Under the pieces are notes generated by a model. It saw nothing but the letters and a program-made list of their open reading frames with translations. It ran no database searches and was not told the origin of the DNA. 64,000 nt of DNA. It comes from Bacteroidales bacterium (GTDB lineage Bacteria > Bacteroidota > Bacteroidia > Bacteroidales > UBA932). Each line of letters begins with the position of its first letter. Position 1 is the stretch's first letter. The stretch is from contig JAFZOK010000013.1 of the NCBI GenBank assembly GCA_017550655.1, forward strand, positions 186,001-250,000, given 5' to 3'. Both the position numbers and the translations under genes were made by a program. Positions 25,183 through 33,016 of the stretch are shown here, piece by piece.

Positions 25183-25256
25183 TGGGCCCAGAAGGGCATG
25201 ATCCTCCGACCCCCTGATTATGAGTCAGGTGCTCTAACCAACTGAGCTATGAGCCC
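25183..25256 (-). tRNA. tRNA with CAU anticodon (elongator Met or Ile2)
   Basis: A 74-base cloverleaf on the minus strand. Acceptor stem GGGCTCA pairs with TGGGCCC (one G-U), discriminator A; D arm GCTC/GAGC; anticodon stem CCTGA/TCAGG with loop CTCATAA, anticodon CAU; five-base variable loop; T stem GGAGG/CCTTC. The T loop reads ATCATGC, so the usual TTC/A pattern is not kept. G1-C72 excludes an initiator tRNA. Met and lysidine-modified Ile2 cannot be told apart here. CCA is not encoded. Its last bases are the repeated core of the cassette array. Confidence 0.85.
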
Positions 25257-25288
25257 CAATCCAGCGGACAGGTTCCGCTATCCGAATG

Positions 25289-25296
25289 CAAAGGTA
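25289..25296 (-). promoter_or_regulatory. -7 box of the tRNA gene
   Basis: Minus-strand TACCTTTG, 33 bases before the tRNA. It overlaps the hairpin GGTAAAG/CTTTACC at 25293-25315. An AGCGGA/TCCGCT pairing (about 25263-25280) would form in the leader. Confidence 0.5.
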
Positions 25297-25315
25297 AAGA
25301 TTTTTTTACTTTACC
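25293..25315 (-). terminator. Possible terminator of the rpsL-rpsJ operon
   Basis: GGTAAAG (25293-25299) pairs with CTTTACC (25309-25315) around an A/T-rich loop. A perfect 14-base palindrome GCTAGTTAACTAGC at 25342-25355 lies right after the rpsJ stop. No clean U-run follows, so efficiency is uncertain. Confidence 0.4.
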
Positions 25316-25356
25316 AGCATCCTTATTTGACAAGAAATCTGGCTAGTTAACTAGCA

Positions 25357-25662
25357 TCAGACTTTGATCTCAACTTCCACACCGCTCGGAAGTTCCAGCT
25401 TCATCAAGGCGTCAACAGTCTTGGCTGAAGATGAATAGATGTCCAGAAGACGGCAGAAAGAATTGAGCTCGAACTGCTCTCTTGCCTTCTTGTTAACGAA
25501 GGTTGAGCGGTTAACGGTGAAAATCTTCTTGCTGGTCGGAAGTGGAATAGGACCGCTTACGATTGCACCTGTAGCCTTAACAGTCTCAACGATGCGTGCT
25601 GCTGACTTGTCAACCAGAGCGTGATCGTATGACTTAAGTTTAATTCTAATCTTTTGGCTCAT
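25357..25662 (-). CDS. rpsJ: 30S ribosomal protein S10
   Basis: The 101-residue S10 protein of the small subunit head; begins [20 protein letters not shown] and holds the conserved [10 protein letters not shown] and REQFELN segments. It is the last gene of rpsL-rpsG-fusA-rpsJ. In most Bacteroidota rpsJ leads straight into rplC and the rest of the S10 cluster. Here a palindrome, a tRNA and the cassette array follow instead, and no rplC is present in the window. Confidence 0.97.
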   Translation of the reverse strand: MSQKIRIKLKSYDHALVDKSAARIVETVKATGAIVSGPIPLPTSKKIFTVNRSTFVNKKAREQFELNSFCRLLDIYSSSAKTVDALMKLELPSGVEVEIKV

Positions 25663-25698
25663 TGTATTTTATTTTAAAATATTATCAGTTATCGACGA

Positions 25699-27813
25699 TC
25701 AGTCCTCATCATCCAGGAATCTTGTTCCGGCCTTGTCGATGATTTCCTTGGCAAGGTTGGAAGGAAGCTCTGCATAATGAGAGAATTCCATTGTACTGGT
25801 TGCTCTACCGGAAGAAAGTGTACGGAGAACGGTTACATAGCCGAACTGCTCGCTGAGCGGAACCTTGGCCTTGATGATCCTGGCACCGCCGCGGGAGTCC
25901 ATATTGGTTATCTGTCCCCTTCTCTTGTTGAGGTCTCCGATGACGTCTCCCATATACTCTTCAGGTGTTACCACCTCAAGGGCCATGATAGGCTCCATCA
26001 GAACCGGAGCTGCCTTTCTGGCGGCTTTGCGGAACGCCTGGCGGGCGCAGATCTCAAAGGAGAGCTGGTCTGAATCCACAGGATGGAAGCTACCGTCCTT
26101 GAGGACAACCTTCATAGAGGTAACCTCATAGCCGGCCAGAGGGCCGTTTTGCATAGCTGCCTTGAAGCCCTTCTCGACTGCAGGGATGAACTCTCTAGGG
26201 ATGTTACCACCCTTGACCTCATCCACAAACTGAAGTCCTGTAACTCCTTCGTCTGCAGGACCGAGCTCTACAATGATATCCGCAAATTTTCCACGGCCAC
26301 CCGTCTGCTTCTTGAAGACCTCTCTGTGCTGGACAGTCTGCGTAACAGCCTCCTTGTAGTTCACCTGAGGTGCACCCTGGTTGATCTCTACGCCAAACTC
26401 TCTCTTCAGACGGTCTACAAGAATCTCCAGATGAAGCTCGCCCATACCACTGATGATGGTCTGGCCGGTCTCCTGGTCTGACTTGACGGTGAAGGTAGGA
26501 TCTTCCTCGGCGAGTTTGCCGAGAGCGATACCGAGCTTGTCAAGGTCTCCCTGGGTCTTTGGTTCCACTGCGAGTCCGATAACCGGATCCGGGAATACCA
26601 TAGACTCCAGAACTATAGGATGTTTCTCCTCGCATACGGTATCTCCGGTATGGAGGTCCTTGAATCCTACAACTCCGCAGATGTCTCCAGCCTCAACAAA
26701 ATCAATAGGATTCTGCTTGTTGGAGTGCATCTGGTAGAGTCTTGTAACTCTCTCCTTCTTGCCGCTTCTTGTGTTAAGTACATACGAACCTGCATCCAGA
26801 CGTCCAGAGTAAGCTCTCATATAGGCCAGCCTTCCTACAAACGGATCCGTAGCAATCTTGAATACAAGACCGCAGAACGGCTCGCTTGCCATAGGCTTTC
26901 TTTCAGCCTCCTCGTTTGTCCTAGGGTTGGTACCCTTGACATTACCCTTGTCCAGAGGACTAGGCAGATACCTTACTACGGCATCCAGGAGGAATTGCAC
27001 GCCCTTGTTCTTGAAAGAAGAACCGCAGCAGATAGGAACAAGCTCCATGGAAATGGTACCCTTCCTGATAGCTGCTATCATCTCTTCCTTGGTAATCGTC
27101 TGGGGATCGTCGAAATATTTCTGCATCAGAGCCTCGTCAAACTCTGCGGCGGTCTCGAGGAGGTTGTTCCTCCACTCTTCCGCCTCATCGACGAGCTCTG
27201 CAGGAATATCCTTTATCTCATAATTCACAAGCTCCTTGTTGTCCGTATCGTAGAAGTAAGCCTTCATGTCGATAAGGTCAATGATGCCCTGGAACTTCTC
27301 TTCCGCTCCGATAGGAAGGCAGATAGGAACCGGATGGGCGCCGAGCTTGTTCTTGATGTCATCTACTACGCCCATGAAGTCTGCACCTACACGGTCCATC
27401 TTGTTTACATAGGCGATCTTTGGAACACTGTACTTGTCTGCCTGTCTCCAGACGGTCTCGCTCTGAGGCTGGACACGTCCAACAGCGCAGAAAGTAGCAA
27501 CCGTACCGTCCAGAACACGCAGAGATCTCTCTACCTCTACGGTAAAGTCCACGTGGCCCGGAGTGTCGATAAGGTTGATCTGGTATTTTTCACTGTTGTA
27601 GTGCCAGAATGCAGTGGTAGCGGCAGAAGTGATGGTTATACCTCTCTCCTGCTCCTCCACCATCCAGTCCATTGTGGCGGCACCGTCGTGAACCTCACCA
27701 ATCTTGTGAGTCTTACCAGTGTAGTAAAGGATTCTTTCAGATGTGGTTGTTTTACCGGCATCTATGTGAGCCATGATGCCGATGTTTCTAGTATATTTGA
27801 GATCTCTAGCCAT
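25699..27813 (-). CDS. fusA: Elongation factor G
   Basis: A 704-residue translational GTPase that moves tRNA and mRNA after peptide bond formation. The GTPase motifs are in order: AHIDAGKTT (G1, about residues 15-23), the switch region [11 protein letters not shown] (about 58-68), DTPGH (about 87-91) and NKMDR (about 141-145), followed by domains II-V ending in a conserved C-terminus. Full length, no frameshift. It lies 18 bases after rpsG and 36 before rpsJ. There is no tuf gene in the operon, which is usual for the phylum. Confidence 0.98.
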   Translation of the reverse strand: MARDLKYTRNIGIMAHIDAGKTTTSERILYYTGKTHKIGEVHDGAATMDWMVEEQERGITITSAATTAFWHYNSEKYQINLIDTPGHVDFTVEVERSLRVLDGTVATFCAVGRVQPQSETVWRQADKYSVPKIAYVNKMDRVGADFMGVVDDIKNKLGAHPVPICLPIGAEEKFQGIIDLIDMKAYFYDTDNKELVNYEIKDIPAELVDEAEEWRNNLLETAAEFDEALMQKYFDDPQTITKEEMIAAIRKGTISMELVPICCGSSFKNKGVQFLLDAVVRYLPSPLDKGNVKGTNPRTNEEAERKPMASEPFCGLVFKIATDPFVGRLAYMRAYSGRLDAGSYVLNTRSGKKERVTRLYQMHSNKQNPIDFVEAGDICGVVGFKDLHTGDTVCEEKHPIVLESMVFPDPVIGLAVEPKTQGDLDKLGIALGKLAEEDPTFTVKSDQETGQTIISGMGELHLEILVDRLKREFGVEINQGAPQVNYKEAVTQTVQHREVFKKQTGGRGKFADIIVELGPADEGVTGLQFVDEVKGGNIPREFIPAVEKGFKAAMQNGPLAGYEVTSMKVVLKDGSFHPVDSDQLSFEICARQAFRKAARKAAPVLMEPIMALEVVTPEEYMGDVIGDLNKRRGQITNMDSRGGARIIKAKVPLSEQFGYVTVLRTLSSGRATSTMEFSHYAELPSNLAKEIIDKAGTRFLDDED

Positions 27814-27831
27814 CTAGTTTTCTCCTACATA

Positions 27832-28308
27832 CTAAAAACGGAAATGAGCGAATGCCTTGTTGGCCTCAGCCATCTTGTGCATATCCTCTTTTCTCTTGAA
27901 GGCACCACCTTCGTTATTGTATGCTGCCATTATCTCCGCCGCTAACTTTTCAGCCATCGACTTGCCCGGTCTCTTGCGAGCGTAAAGAATCATGTTCTTC
28001 ATACTCAGCGATATTTTTCTCTCCGGGCGCACTTCCGTTGGAACCTGGAAATTGGCGCCACCGACTCTGCGGCTCTTTACCTCGATCTGCGGGGTAACGT
28101 TCTCAAGCGCTTTCTTCCAAATTTCCATAGGAGCCTTGCCAGAATCTTTCATCTTCTCGCCGATCATGTCGATAGAATCGTAAAAAATAGCGTAAGCGAT
28201 ACTCTTCTTCCCCTGCAACATAAGGTTGTTCACGAAGCGGGTAACCATTACATCGTGATACTTAGGATCTGGAAGTAGAATCCTCTTTTTAGGCTTTGCT
28301 TTTCTCAT
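27832..28308 (-). CDS. rpsG: 30S ribosomal protein S7
   Basis: The 158-residue S7 protein, primary binder of the 3' domain of 16S rRNA. It begins [17 protein letters not shown] and contains [20 protein letters not shown] near residues 75-94 and the conserved [13 protein letters not shown]. Second gene of the str-type operon, 27 bases after rpsL. Length is normal. Confidence 0.98.
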   Translation of the reverse strand: MRKAKPKKRILLPDPKYHDVMVTRFVNNLMLQGKKSIAYAIFYDSIDMIGEKMKDSGKAPMEIWKKALENVTPQIEVKSRRVGGANFQVPTEVRPERKISLSMKNMILYARKRPGKSMAEKLAAEIMAAYNNEGGAFKRKEDMHKMAEANKAFAHFRF

Positions 28309-28335
28309 TTTGGAAATGTTTTAATAGTTGATGAC

Positions 28336-28719
28336 TTACTTCTTAGGTGCCTTAGGCCTCTTTGCTCCGTAGAGGGAACGACCCTGCTTGCGGCCGTCTA
28401 CTCCTGCGGTATCCAGGGCGCCCCTAAGAATGTGATAACGTACTCCAGGAAGGTCCTTTACACGACCGCCGCGAACAAGCACGATGCTATGCTCCTGCAG
28501 GTTGTGGCCTTCTCCCGGGATGTAGGCATTCACCTCTTTCTGGTTAGTCAGTCTAACACGGGCAACTTTTCTCATTGCTGAGTTAGGCTTCTTAGGAGTT
28601 GTTGTGTAAACACGTACACAAACTCCACGTTTCTGAGGGCTGGAATCGAGTGCGCGAGACTTGGACTTAGTCACAATTCTCTTGCGTCCGTTCCTTACCA
28701 ATTGTTGGATTGTTGGCAT
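28336..28719 (-). CDS. rpsL: 30S ribosomal protein S12
   Basis: The 127-residue S12 protein of the decoding centre; [15 protein letters not shown] start, and the conserved TTPKKPNSA (about residues 40-48) and [16 protein letters not shown] (about 91-106) segments are intact. The lysines where streptomycin-resistance changes occur (TPKKPN and GRVKDLPG) look wild type. First gene of the operon, with promoter at 28774-28805 and a leader hairpin at 28754-28769. Confidence 0.98.
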   Translation of the reverse strand: MPTIQQLVRNGRKRIVTKSKSRALDSSPQKRGVCVRVYTTTPKKPNSAMRKVARVRLTNQKEVNAYIPGEGHNLQEHSIVLVRGGRVKDLPGVRYHILRGALDTAGVDGRKQGRSLYGAKRPKAPKK

Positions 28720-28753
28720 TTAAAATACTGTTAATCTTTAATTTATGTTATTT

Positions 28754-28769
28754 CCGCCGTTTTTGGCGG
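28754..28769 (-). promoter_or_regulatory. Leader hairpin of the rpsL operon
   Basis: CCGCC and GGCGG pair around GTTTTT in the 5' leader, just after the transcription start expected from the promoter at 28774. It could be a regulatory or stabilising element; there is no evidence of which. Confidence 0.4.
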
Positions 28770-28773
28770 GTTG

Positions 28774-28805
28774 CAAAGATAATCATAGTTTTCAATTCTG
28801 CAAAA
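28774..28805 (-). promoter_or_regulatory. Promoter of the rpsL-rpsG-fusA-rpsJ operon
   Basis: Minus-strand TTTTG (28801-28805), 19 bases, TATCTTTG (28774-28781): a perfect match to the Bacteroidota consensus, and useful as a reference for the others called here. Confidence 0.75.
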
Positions 28806-28902
28806 GAAACCTGTGGAAAAAGTGTGCAAAAGTTGCCGCAGAGACGGCAGACCGGCATACGAATAATCGTTGATATCCGTTTCAAATATCATAGGAATCT
28901 TT

Positions 28903-28910
28903 TATATTTG
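28903..28910 (+). promoter_or_regulatory. -7 box of the rocD-like gene
   Basis: TATATTTG, 67 bases before the ATG at 28978, divergent from the rpsL promoter. Confidence 0.5.
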
Positions 28911-28977
28911 TAACGAATTGCAAACATACGGGGTGCAATGTATTAGATTCTTTATGATTATCTATTGATTCAACTAT

Positions 28978-30312
28978 ATGGCAACAAAATCCAAAACAAC
29001 AAAAAAAGCCGTTCCGGCCAAGAAAGCCGCAGTAAAACCTGCCGCCAAGAAAGCAGTAATCGCTAAGCCAGCAGCTCCAAAAGCCAAGATTACCGCTGTA
29101 AGCAAGCGATATATGAATATGGAGGAAAAGTACGGAGCCCACAACTACCATCCGCTTCCTGTAGTTCTTGCAAAGGGAAAGGGAATCTACGTATGGGATG
29201 TTGAAGGCAACAAGTACTTCGACTTCCTTTCATCTTATTCCGCAGTCAACCAGGGCCACTGCCACCCGAAGATCGTGAAGGCCCTCAAGGAGCAGGCAGA
29301 CAAGCTTTGCCTGACATCCAGGGCATTCTACAACAACTGCCTGTGCGAGTACGAGAAGTTTATGCACGGCTATTTCGGATACGACAAGGTTCTGCCGATG
29401 AATACCGGCGCAGAGGGCGTGGAGACCGCCCTTAAGCTGGCACGCCGCTGGGGAGCAGTCAAGAAAGGAATTCCGAACGACAAGATCAAGATCATCTGCT
29501 GCGGAGGAAACTTCCACGGACGTACCGTCACCATCATCACGATGAGCGACGACCCTTCTTCTTACGCTCAGTACGGTCCTCTGACCCCTGGCTTCATCCG
29601 CATCCCTTACAACGATCCTAAGGCTCTCGAGAAAGCCCTCGACAAGTACGGCAAGGAAGTGTGCGCATTCATCGCCGAGCCGATCCAGGGAGAAGCCGGA
29701 GTGTTTGTACCGGATGACGGCTACCTGAAGAAATGCTTCGACCTGTGCCACAAGCACAATGTGCTCTTCATCGCCGATGAGGTTCAGACAGGTATAGCAA
29801 GGACAGGAAAGATGCTCTGCTCAATGCACGACGGCATCCGTCCGGACATCGTTATCCTGGGCAAGGCCCTCGGAGGAGGAGTGCTTCCTGTATCAGCCTG
29901 CCTTGCAGACGACGAGATTATGCTGAACGTGAAGCCTGGCGAGCACGGCTCAACCTTCGGAGGATTCCCTCTGGCAGCAAAGGTTGCCATCGCAGCCCTT
30001 ACAGTAATCAAGGAAGAAAAACTCACTGAGAATGCAGAAAAGATGGGCAAGATCTTCCGCGATGAGGTGAACAAGATCAACTCTCCGTTCATCGTCCAGG
30101 TAAGAGGACGCGGCCTTCTGAACGCCATTGTGACCAAGCCAATCGGCAAGAAGACTGCATGGGACATCTGCCTCAAGCTCCGCGACAACGGCCTGCTGGC
30201 AAAGCCTACCCACGACCACATCATCCGCTTCGCTCCGCCATTGTGCATCAACGAAAAGGAAATCAAACAGGCTGTGGGCATCATCAAGAAGACATTCGAG
30301 GAGATGGCATAA
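28978..30312 (+). CDS. rocD: Ornithine-oxo-acid aminotransferase with Lys/Ala-rich N-terminal extension
   Basis: A 444-residue PLP-dependent class III aminotransferase converting ornithine and 2-oxoglutarate to glutamate semialdehyde and glutamate. Conserved parts include [19 protein letters not shown] (about 57-75), the substrate-loop [16 protein letters not shown] (about 82-97), [14 protein letters not shown] (about 262-275) and the PLP lysine in ILGKALGGG (about 295). The first 40 residues are an added Lys/Ala/Pro-rich tail ([20 protein letters not shown]) not part of the enzyme fold; a similar tail occurs on the HemD protein at 54433-55458. Carbamate kinase and ornithine carbamoyltransferase genes lie just downstream in the opposite direction. 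Confidence 0.9.
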   Translation: MATKSKTTKKAVPAKKAAVKPAAKKAVIAKPAAPKAKITAVSKRYMNMEEKYGAHNYHPLPVVLAKGKGIYVWDVEGNKYFDFLSSYSAVNQGHCHPKIVKALKEQADKLCLTSRAFYNNCLCEYEKFMHGYFGYDKVLPMNTGAEGVETALKLARRWGAVKKGIPNDKIKIICCGGNFHGRTVTIITMSDDPSSYAQYGPLTPGFIRIPYNDPKALEKALDKYGKEVCAFIAEPIQGEAGVFVPDDGYLKKCFDLCHKHNVLFIADEVQTGIARTGKMLCSMHDGIRPDIVILGKALGGGVLPVSACLADDEIMLNVKPGEHGSTFGGFPLAAKVAIAALTVIKEEKLTENAEKMGKIFRDEVNKINSPFIVQVRGRGLLNAIVTKPIGKKTAWDICLKLRDNGLLAKPTHDHIIRFAPPLCINEKEIKQAVGIIKKTFEEMA

Positions 30313-30313
30313 C

Positions 30314-30342
30314 AAAAAAAGCGGCGATTGCCGCTTTTTTTT
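30314..30342. terminator. Bidirectional terminator between rocD and arcC
   Basis: GCGGC (30321-30325) and GCCGC (30330-30334) with loop GATT, an A-run before and a T-run after, so it can stop transcription from both convergent genes. Confidence 0.9.
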
Positions 30343-31288
30343 ATCTTTTCTTGGAAACGATTATCGTTCCGGTTTTGCCCCAGAGGGCTTCGCGGGCCTT
30401 CTCCAAAGAGGTGATCAGGGCCATACCGGAAGGACGTTTCTCGAGGAAGTTGACGCAAGACTCAATCTTAGGAAGCATGCTGCCAGCCGGGAACTGCCCT
30501 TCGGCCATGAACTGCTTTGCCTCCTCCACGGAGATGGAGTCCAGGTCGTACTGGTTCGGCTGGTTGAAGTTGATGGAAACTTTCTCCACGGCGGTAAGAA
30601 TCACCAGCATATCGGCCTTGAGGTCTATGGCAAGCTTGGCGCAGGCGCGGTCCTTGTCTATAACGGCTGCCACGCCGCGGAAATCATCCCATCCTTTCTG
30701 GACAACCGGAATGCCGCCACCTCCAACGGTGATGACCGTGGTGTGCTGGTCCAGAAGGCGTCTGACCACCGGAAGCTCCACAATCTTGACAGGCTTTGGA
30801 GAAGGAACCACACGGCGCCATCCCCTGCCGGCATCCTCTACGAATGTATATCCGGTCTTCCTTGCAATGGCCTCAGCCTCGTTTTTGCCGTAGAAGGTAC
30901 CTATCGGCTTTGTAGGATTCTGGAACGCAGGATCGTTCTCGTCAACAACCACCTGTGTCAGGACAGCGGCGCAAGGCCTTGGCATGTGCCTTCTTCCGTG
31001 CTCCCTCTGTATTGCCTGCTGGAGATGATATCCTATGTAGCCCTGAGTCATCGCTCCGCACTCCGGGAACGGCATCAGCGGAGTCTTTCCTCCGTGAGTT
31101 GCGGAGAACTCCAATGCCAGGTTCACCATTCCGACCTGAGGGCCGTTGCCGTGGCCTACAACCACATCGTAGCCGTCTTCCTCCAGGTCCACAATCGCCG
31201 AGGCTGTTGCTTCAACCAGCTTCAGCTGCTCCTCCGGCGTATTTCCTAGAGCATTTCCTCCCAGCGCTATTACTAATCGTTTTGCCAT
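30341..31288 (-). CDS. arcC: Carbamate kinase
   Basis: A 315-residue amino-acid-kinase-fold enzyme that makes ATP from carbamoyl phosphate and ADP. Signature parts: VIALGGNALG near the start, VVGHGNGPQVG (about residues 43-53), and ITVGGGGIPVV (about 185-195). Length is typical. It follows the ornithine carbamoyltransferase gene, from which a terminator-like hairpin separates it, and faces rocD. Together the three enzymes convert citrulline-derived carbamoyl phosphate to ATP and ornithine to glutamate semialdehyde. No arginine deiminase gene is in the window. Confidence 0.95.
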   Translation of the reverse strand: MAKRLVIALGGNALGNTPEEQLKLVEATASAIVDLEEDGYDVVVGHGNGPQVGMVNLALEFSATHGGKTPLMPFPECGAMTQGYIGYHLQQAIQREHGRRHMPRPCAAVLTQVVVDENDPAFQNPTKPIGTFYGKNEAEAIARKTGYTFVEDAGRGWRRVVPSPKPVKIVELPVVRRLLDQHTTVITVGGGGIPVVQKGWDDFRGVAAVIDKDRACAKLAIDLKADMLVILTAVEKVSINFNQPNQYDLDSISVEEAKQFMAEGQFPAGSMLPKIESCVNFLEKRPSGMALITSLEKAREALWGKTGTIIVSKKR

Positions 31289-31295
31289 AAACTTT

Positions 31296-31340
31296 GAAAA
31301 AAAAGAAAAACCAAACTCCCATCCGATTGGGAATGGGAGC
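31296..31340 (-). terminator. Terminator after the ornithine carbamoyltransferase gene
   Basis: CTCCCAT (31317-31323) pairs with ATGGGAG (31334-31340); on the minus strand a T-rich run follows the stem (plus-strand A-run 31299-31311). It lies before arcC, so arcC may rely on readthrough or a weak promoter. Confidence 0.65.
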
Positions 31341-31366
31341 TTGTGTAAGTTATTAATTTAAAGGAG

Positions 31367-32359
31367 CTACTTGAGGGTGGCGTACATCACGGCCTTGATG
31401 GTGTGCATACGGTTCTCGGCCTCGTCGAATACCTTGGACTGCTTGCTGCGGAATACCTTGTCCGTAACTTCCATTTCCTTGAGGCCAAACTTCTCGTAAA
31501 TATCCTTTCCGATAGTTGTCTCGAGATCGTGGAAAGAAGGCAGGCAGTGCATGAAGATGGCATTAGGGTTGGCGTTCTTCATAACAGCATCGTTGACCTG
31601 ATAAGGCTTCAGGAGCTTGATTCTCTTCTCCCAGAGCTCTGCAGGTTCGCCCATTGATACCCAAATGTCTGTGTAGATGACGTCTGCGTTCTTGGTTCCC
31701 TTCTTCACGTCGTCCGTGAGGGTGATGGTGCAGCCGTTCTCCTTTGCAATCTTCTTGCAGGTGTCAACCAGTTCCTTTGCAGGCATATTGGCCTTAGGAC
31801 CGCAAGCCACAAAGTTGATTCCCAGCTTGGCGGAAACCACCATAAGGGAGTTGGCAACGTTGTTGCGGGCATCGCCCATAAACACCATTGTCAGGCCCTT
31901 GTAGTATCCGAAGTTCTCCTTGATGGTGAGAACGTCTGCCAGCATCTGGGTTGGATGGAAATCGGTGGTCAGGCCGTTCCATACTGGAACACCGGCATAC
32001 TTTGCCAGATCCTCAACGATCTTCTGGTCAAAGCCTCTGTACTCTATACCGTCATACATTCTTCCCAGCACCTTTGCGGTATCCTCCAGAGACTCCTTCT
32101 TGCCCATCTGGGAAGAGCCCGGATCCAGGTATGTAACACCCATACCAAGGTCATTGCCAGCCACTTCGAACGAGCAGCGGGTACGGGTACTGGTCTTCTC
32201 GAACAGCAGAACGATGTTCTTTCCCTGGAGATATTTGTGAGGAGTATTTGTACGCTTGAGGCTCTTGAAATCTTCGCTGAGCTTCAACAGATATTGAATT
32301 TCTTCGGTGGTGAAGTCCAAAAGCTTGAGGAAACTTCTACCGGATAAACTTCTTGGCAT
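31367..32359 (-). CDS. argF: Ornithine carbamoyltransferase (anabolic/catabolic type not resolvable)
   Basis: A 330-residue transcarbamylase. The carbamoyl-phosphate loop [11 protein letters not shown] (about residues 56-66) and the ornithine-binding HCLPSFHD (about 272-279) are intact, and the N-terminal [13 protein letters not shown] is typical. Neighbouring carbamate kinase and ornithine aminotransferase suggest catabolic use (citrulline to ornithine plus carbamoyl phosphate), as for arcB, but the sequence alone does not exclude the biosynthetic direction. A TATCTTTG box lies at 32388-32395 on the minus strand, 29 bases upstream. Confidence 0.92.
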   Translation of the reverse strand: MPRSLSGRSFLKLLDFTTEEIQYLLKLSEDFKSLKRTNTPHKYLQGKNIVLLFEKTSTRTRCSFEVAGNDLGMGVTYLDPGSSQMGKKESLEDTAKVLGRMYDGIEYRGFDQKIVEDLAKYAGVPVWNGLTTDFHPTQMLADVLTIKENFGYYKGLTMVFMGDARNNVANSLMVVSAKLGINFVACGPKANMPAKELVDTCKKIAKENGCTITLTDDVKKGTKNADVIYTDIWVSMGEPAELWEKRIKLLKPYQVNDAVMKNANPNAIFMHCLPSFHDLETTIGKDIYEKFGLKEMEVTDKVFRSKQSKVFDEAENRMHTIKAVMYATLK

Positions 32360-32387
32360 AAATTTAATGTATTTGATGAATAGGCCA

Positions 32388-32395
32388 CAAAGATA
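32388..32395 (-). promoter_or_regulatory. -7 box of the ornithine carbamoyltransferase gene
   Basis: Minus-strand TATCTTTG, 29 bases before the ATG. Confidence 0.55.
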
Positions 32396-32444
32396 TAATT
32401 ATTTTAATCACATTTAAGAAATCTGATACAAATTTTAAACAAAA

Positions 32445-32470
32445 TAACCGCATCTCGAAAGACACGGTTA
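32445..32470 (-). terminator. Terminator of the pyrBI operon
   Basis: TAACCG (32445-32450) pairs with CGGTTA (32465-32470); the minus-strand continuation is TTTTGTTTAAAA. Confidence 0.6.
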
Positions 32471-32491
32471 CTTTTCAGATGAAATTGTCCC

Positions 32492-32956
32492 TTACTTCAG
32501 GACAACCTCGTCCTGCTTTACGATGCGCTCGCAGTAGTGGCACTTGAGGGTGATGTTCTTTCCGTCCATTACATGGAAGTGCGTCTTCATCGGCTCGTTG
32601 TTGCTGATGCACTTAGGGTTGTTGCACTTTAAGATGTCTATCAGGTCTTCCGGAAGCTCAACCTTGTGCTTTTCCACAACAGCATAGTCCTTGATGATGT
32701 TGATCACAGCGCTTGGGGCTATGACGGCGATGCGGTTGAGGGTTTCCTTCGGGAGATCTATATCGGCGATCTTGATAAGGCCCTTCTTGCCCATACTGCG
32801 GCTGGAGAGGTTGTTTCCGATGGTTACGCCGTTCTCAAGATTCTGGATTCCGAGGATGTTCACCACCTTGAAAAGGGAATCGCAAGGGATATGGTCTATA
32901 ACGATGCCGTTCTGCAGCGCAGCAACGACCAGTTCTTTCTTTCCTTGAATGCTCAT
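32492..32956 (-). CDS. pyrI: Aspartate carbamoyltransferase regulatory subunit
   Basis: The ATG at 32956 (MSIQGKKELVVAAL) gives 154 residues, the usual PyrI length; an earlier TTG at 32971 would add five residues and is less likely. The N-terminal allosteric domain (IDHIPCDSLFKVVNIL, about residues 21-36) is followed by a zinc domain with four cysteines (CNNPKC near 110 and CHYC near 139). It binds nucleotide effectors and joins catalytic trimers into the holoenzyme. It follows pyrB by 60 bases. Confidence 0.95.
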   Translation of the reverse strand: MSIQGKKELVVAALQNGIVIDHIPCDSLFKVVNILGIQNLENGVTIGNNLSSRSMGKKGLIKIADIDLPKETLNRIAVIAPSAVINIIKDYAVVEKHKVELPEDLIDILKCNNPKCISNNEPMKTHFHVMDGKNITLKCHYCERIVKQDEVVLK

Positions 32957-33016
32957 AATGTTTTGTGTCAACTCTATTTGTTTAACGCTTGATGTCTAAT
33001 GTATCGGCGACTTTGA

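Larger units (their letters stand above)
13118..25194. mobile_element. Putative tandem array of tRNA-targeted gene cassettes
   Basis: Thirteen genes are separated by repeated non-coding blocks of four kinds. (1) A 59-base core with a hairpin, ending in the tRNA 3' end, at 17153, 18711, 22139, 24254 and 25136. (2) A roughly 135-base block starting TTTTGGCGACA, at 14726, 17007, 18566, 20817, 21994, 24109 and 24989. (3) An arm block after the core, at 13133, 17212, 18770 and 22198. (4) A block called R2 here, at 16131, 19638 and 22972. The rightmost core is the true end of the CAU tRNA at 25183-25256. The genes are visibly AT-richer than both flanks and mostly have their own promoters. I see no integrase or transposase. 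Tandem integration at the tRNA is inferred from the repeated tRNA ends. Confidence 0.65.

Noticed and set aside
16951-25190. Frames such as 18523-18807, 20715-20918 and 24048-24290, with a shared PIHPKNPEKWGIF-like translation
   Set aside because: They are the translated large repeat and core; lengths and frames differ between copies, and they conflict with its hairpins. A shared decayed gene is possible but not supported.
13118-25194. Classical integron cassette array
   Set aside because: The junctions lack recognisable attC R and L boxes (no GTTRRRY core), no integron integrase is seen, and the core equals a tRNA end.
26620-27945. 441-residue frame antisense to fusA
   Set aside because: Opposite-strand shadow of the highly conserved elongation factor G gene.
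28754-28769. rpsL leader hairpin as a riboswitch or protein-binding leader
   Set aside because: Only a five-pair stem is visible, with no recognised ligand or ribosomal-protein motif; kept as a hairpin only.
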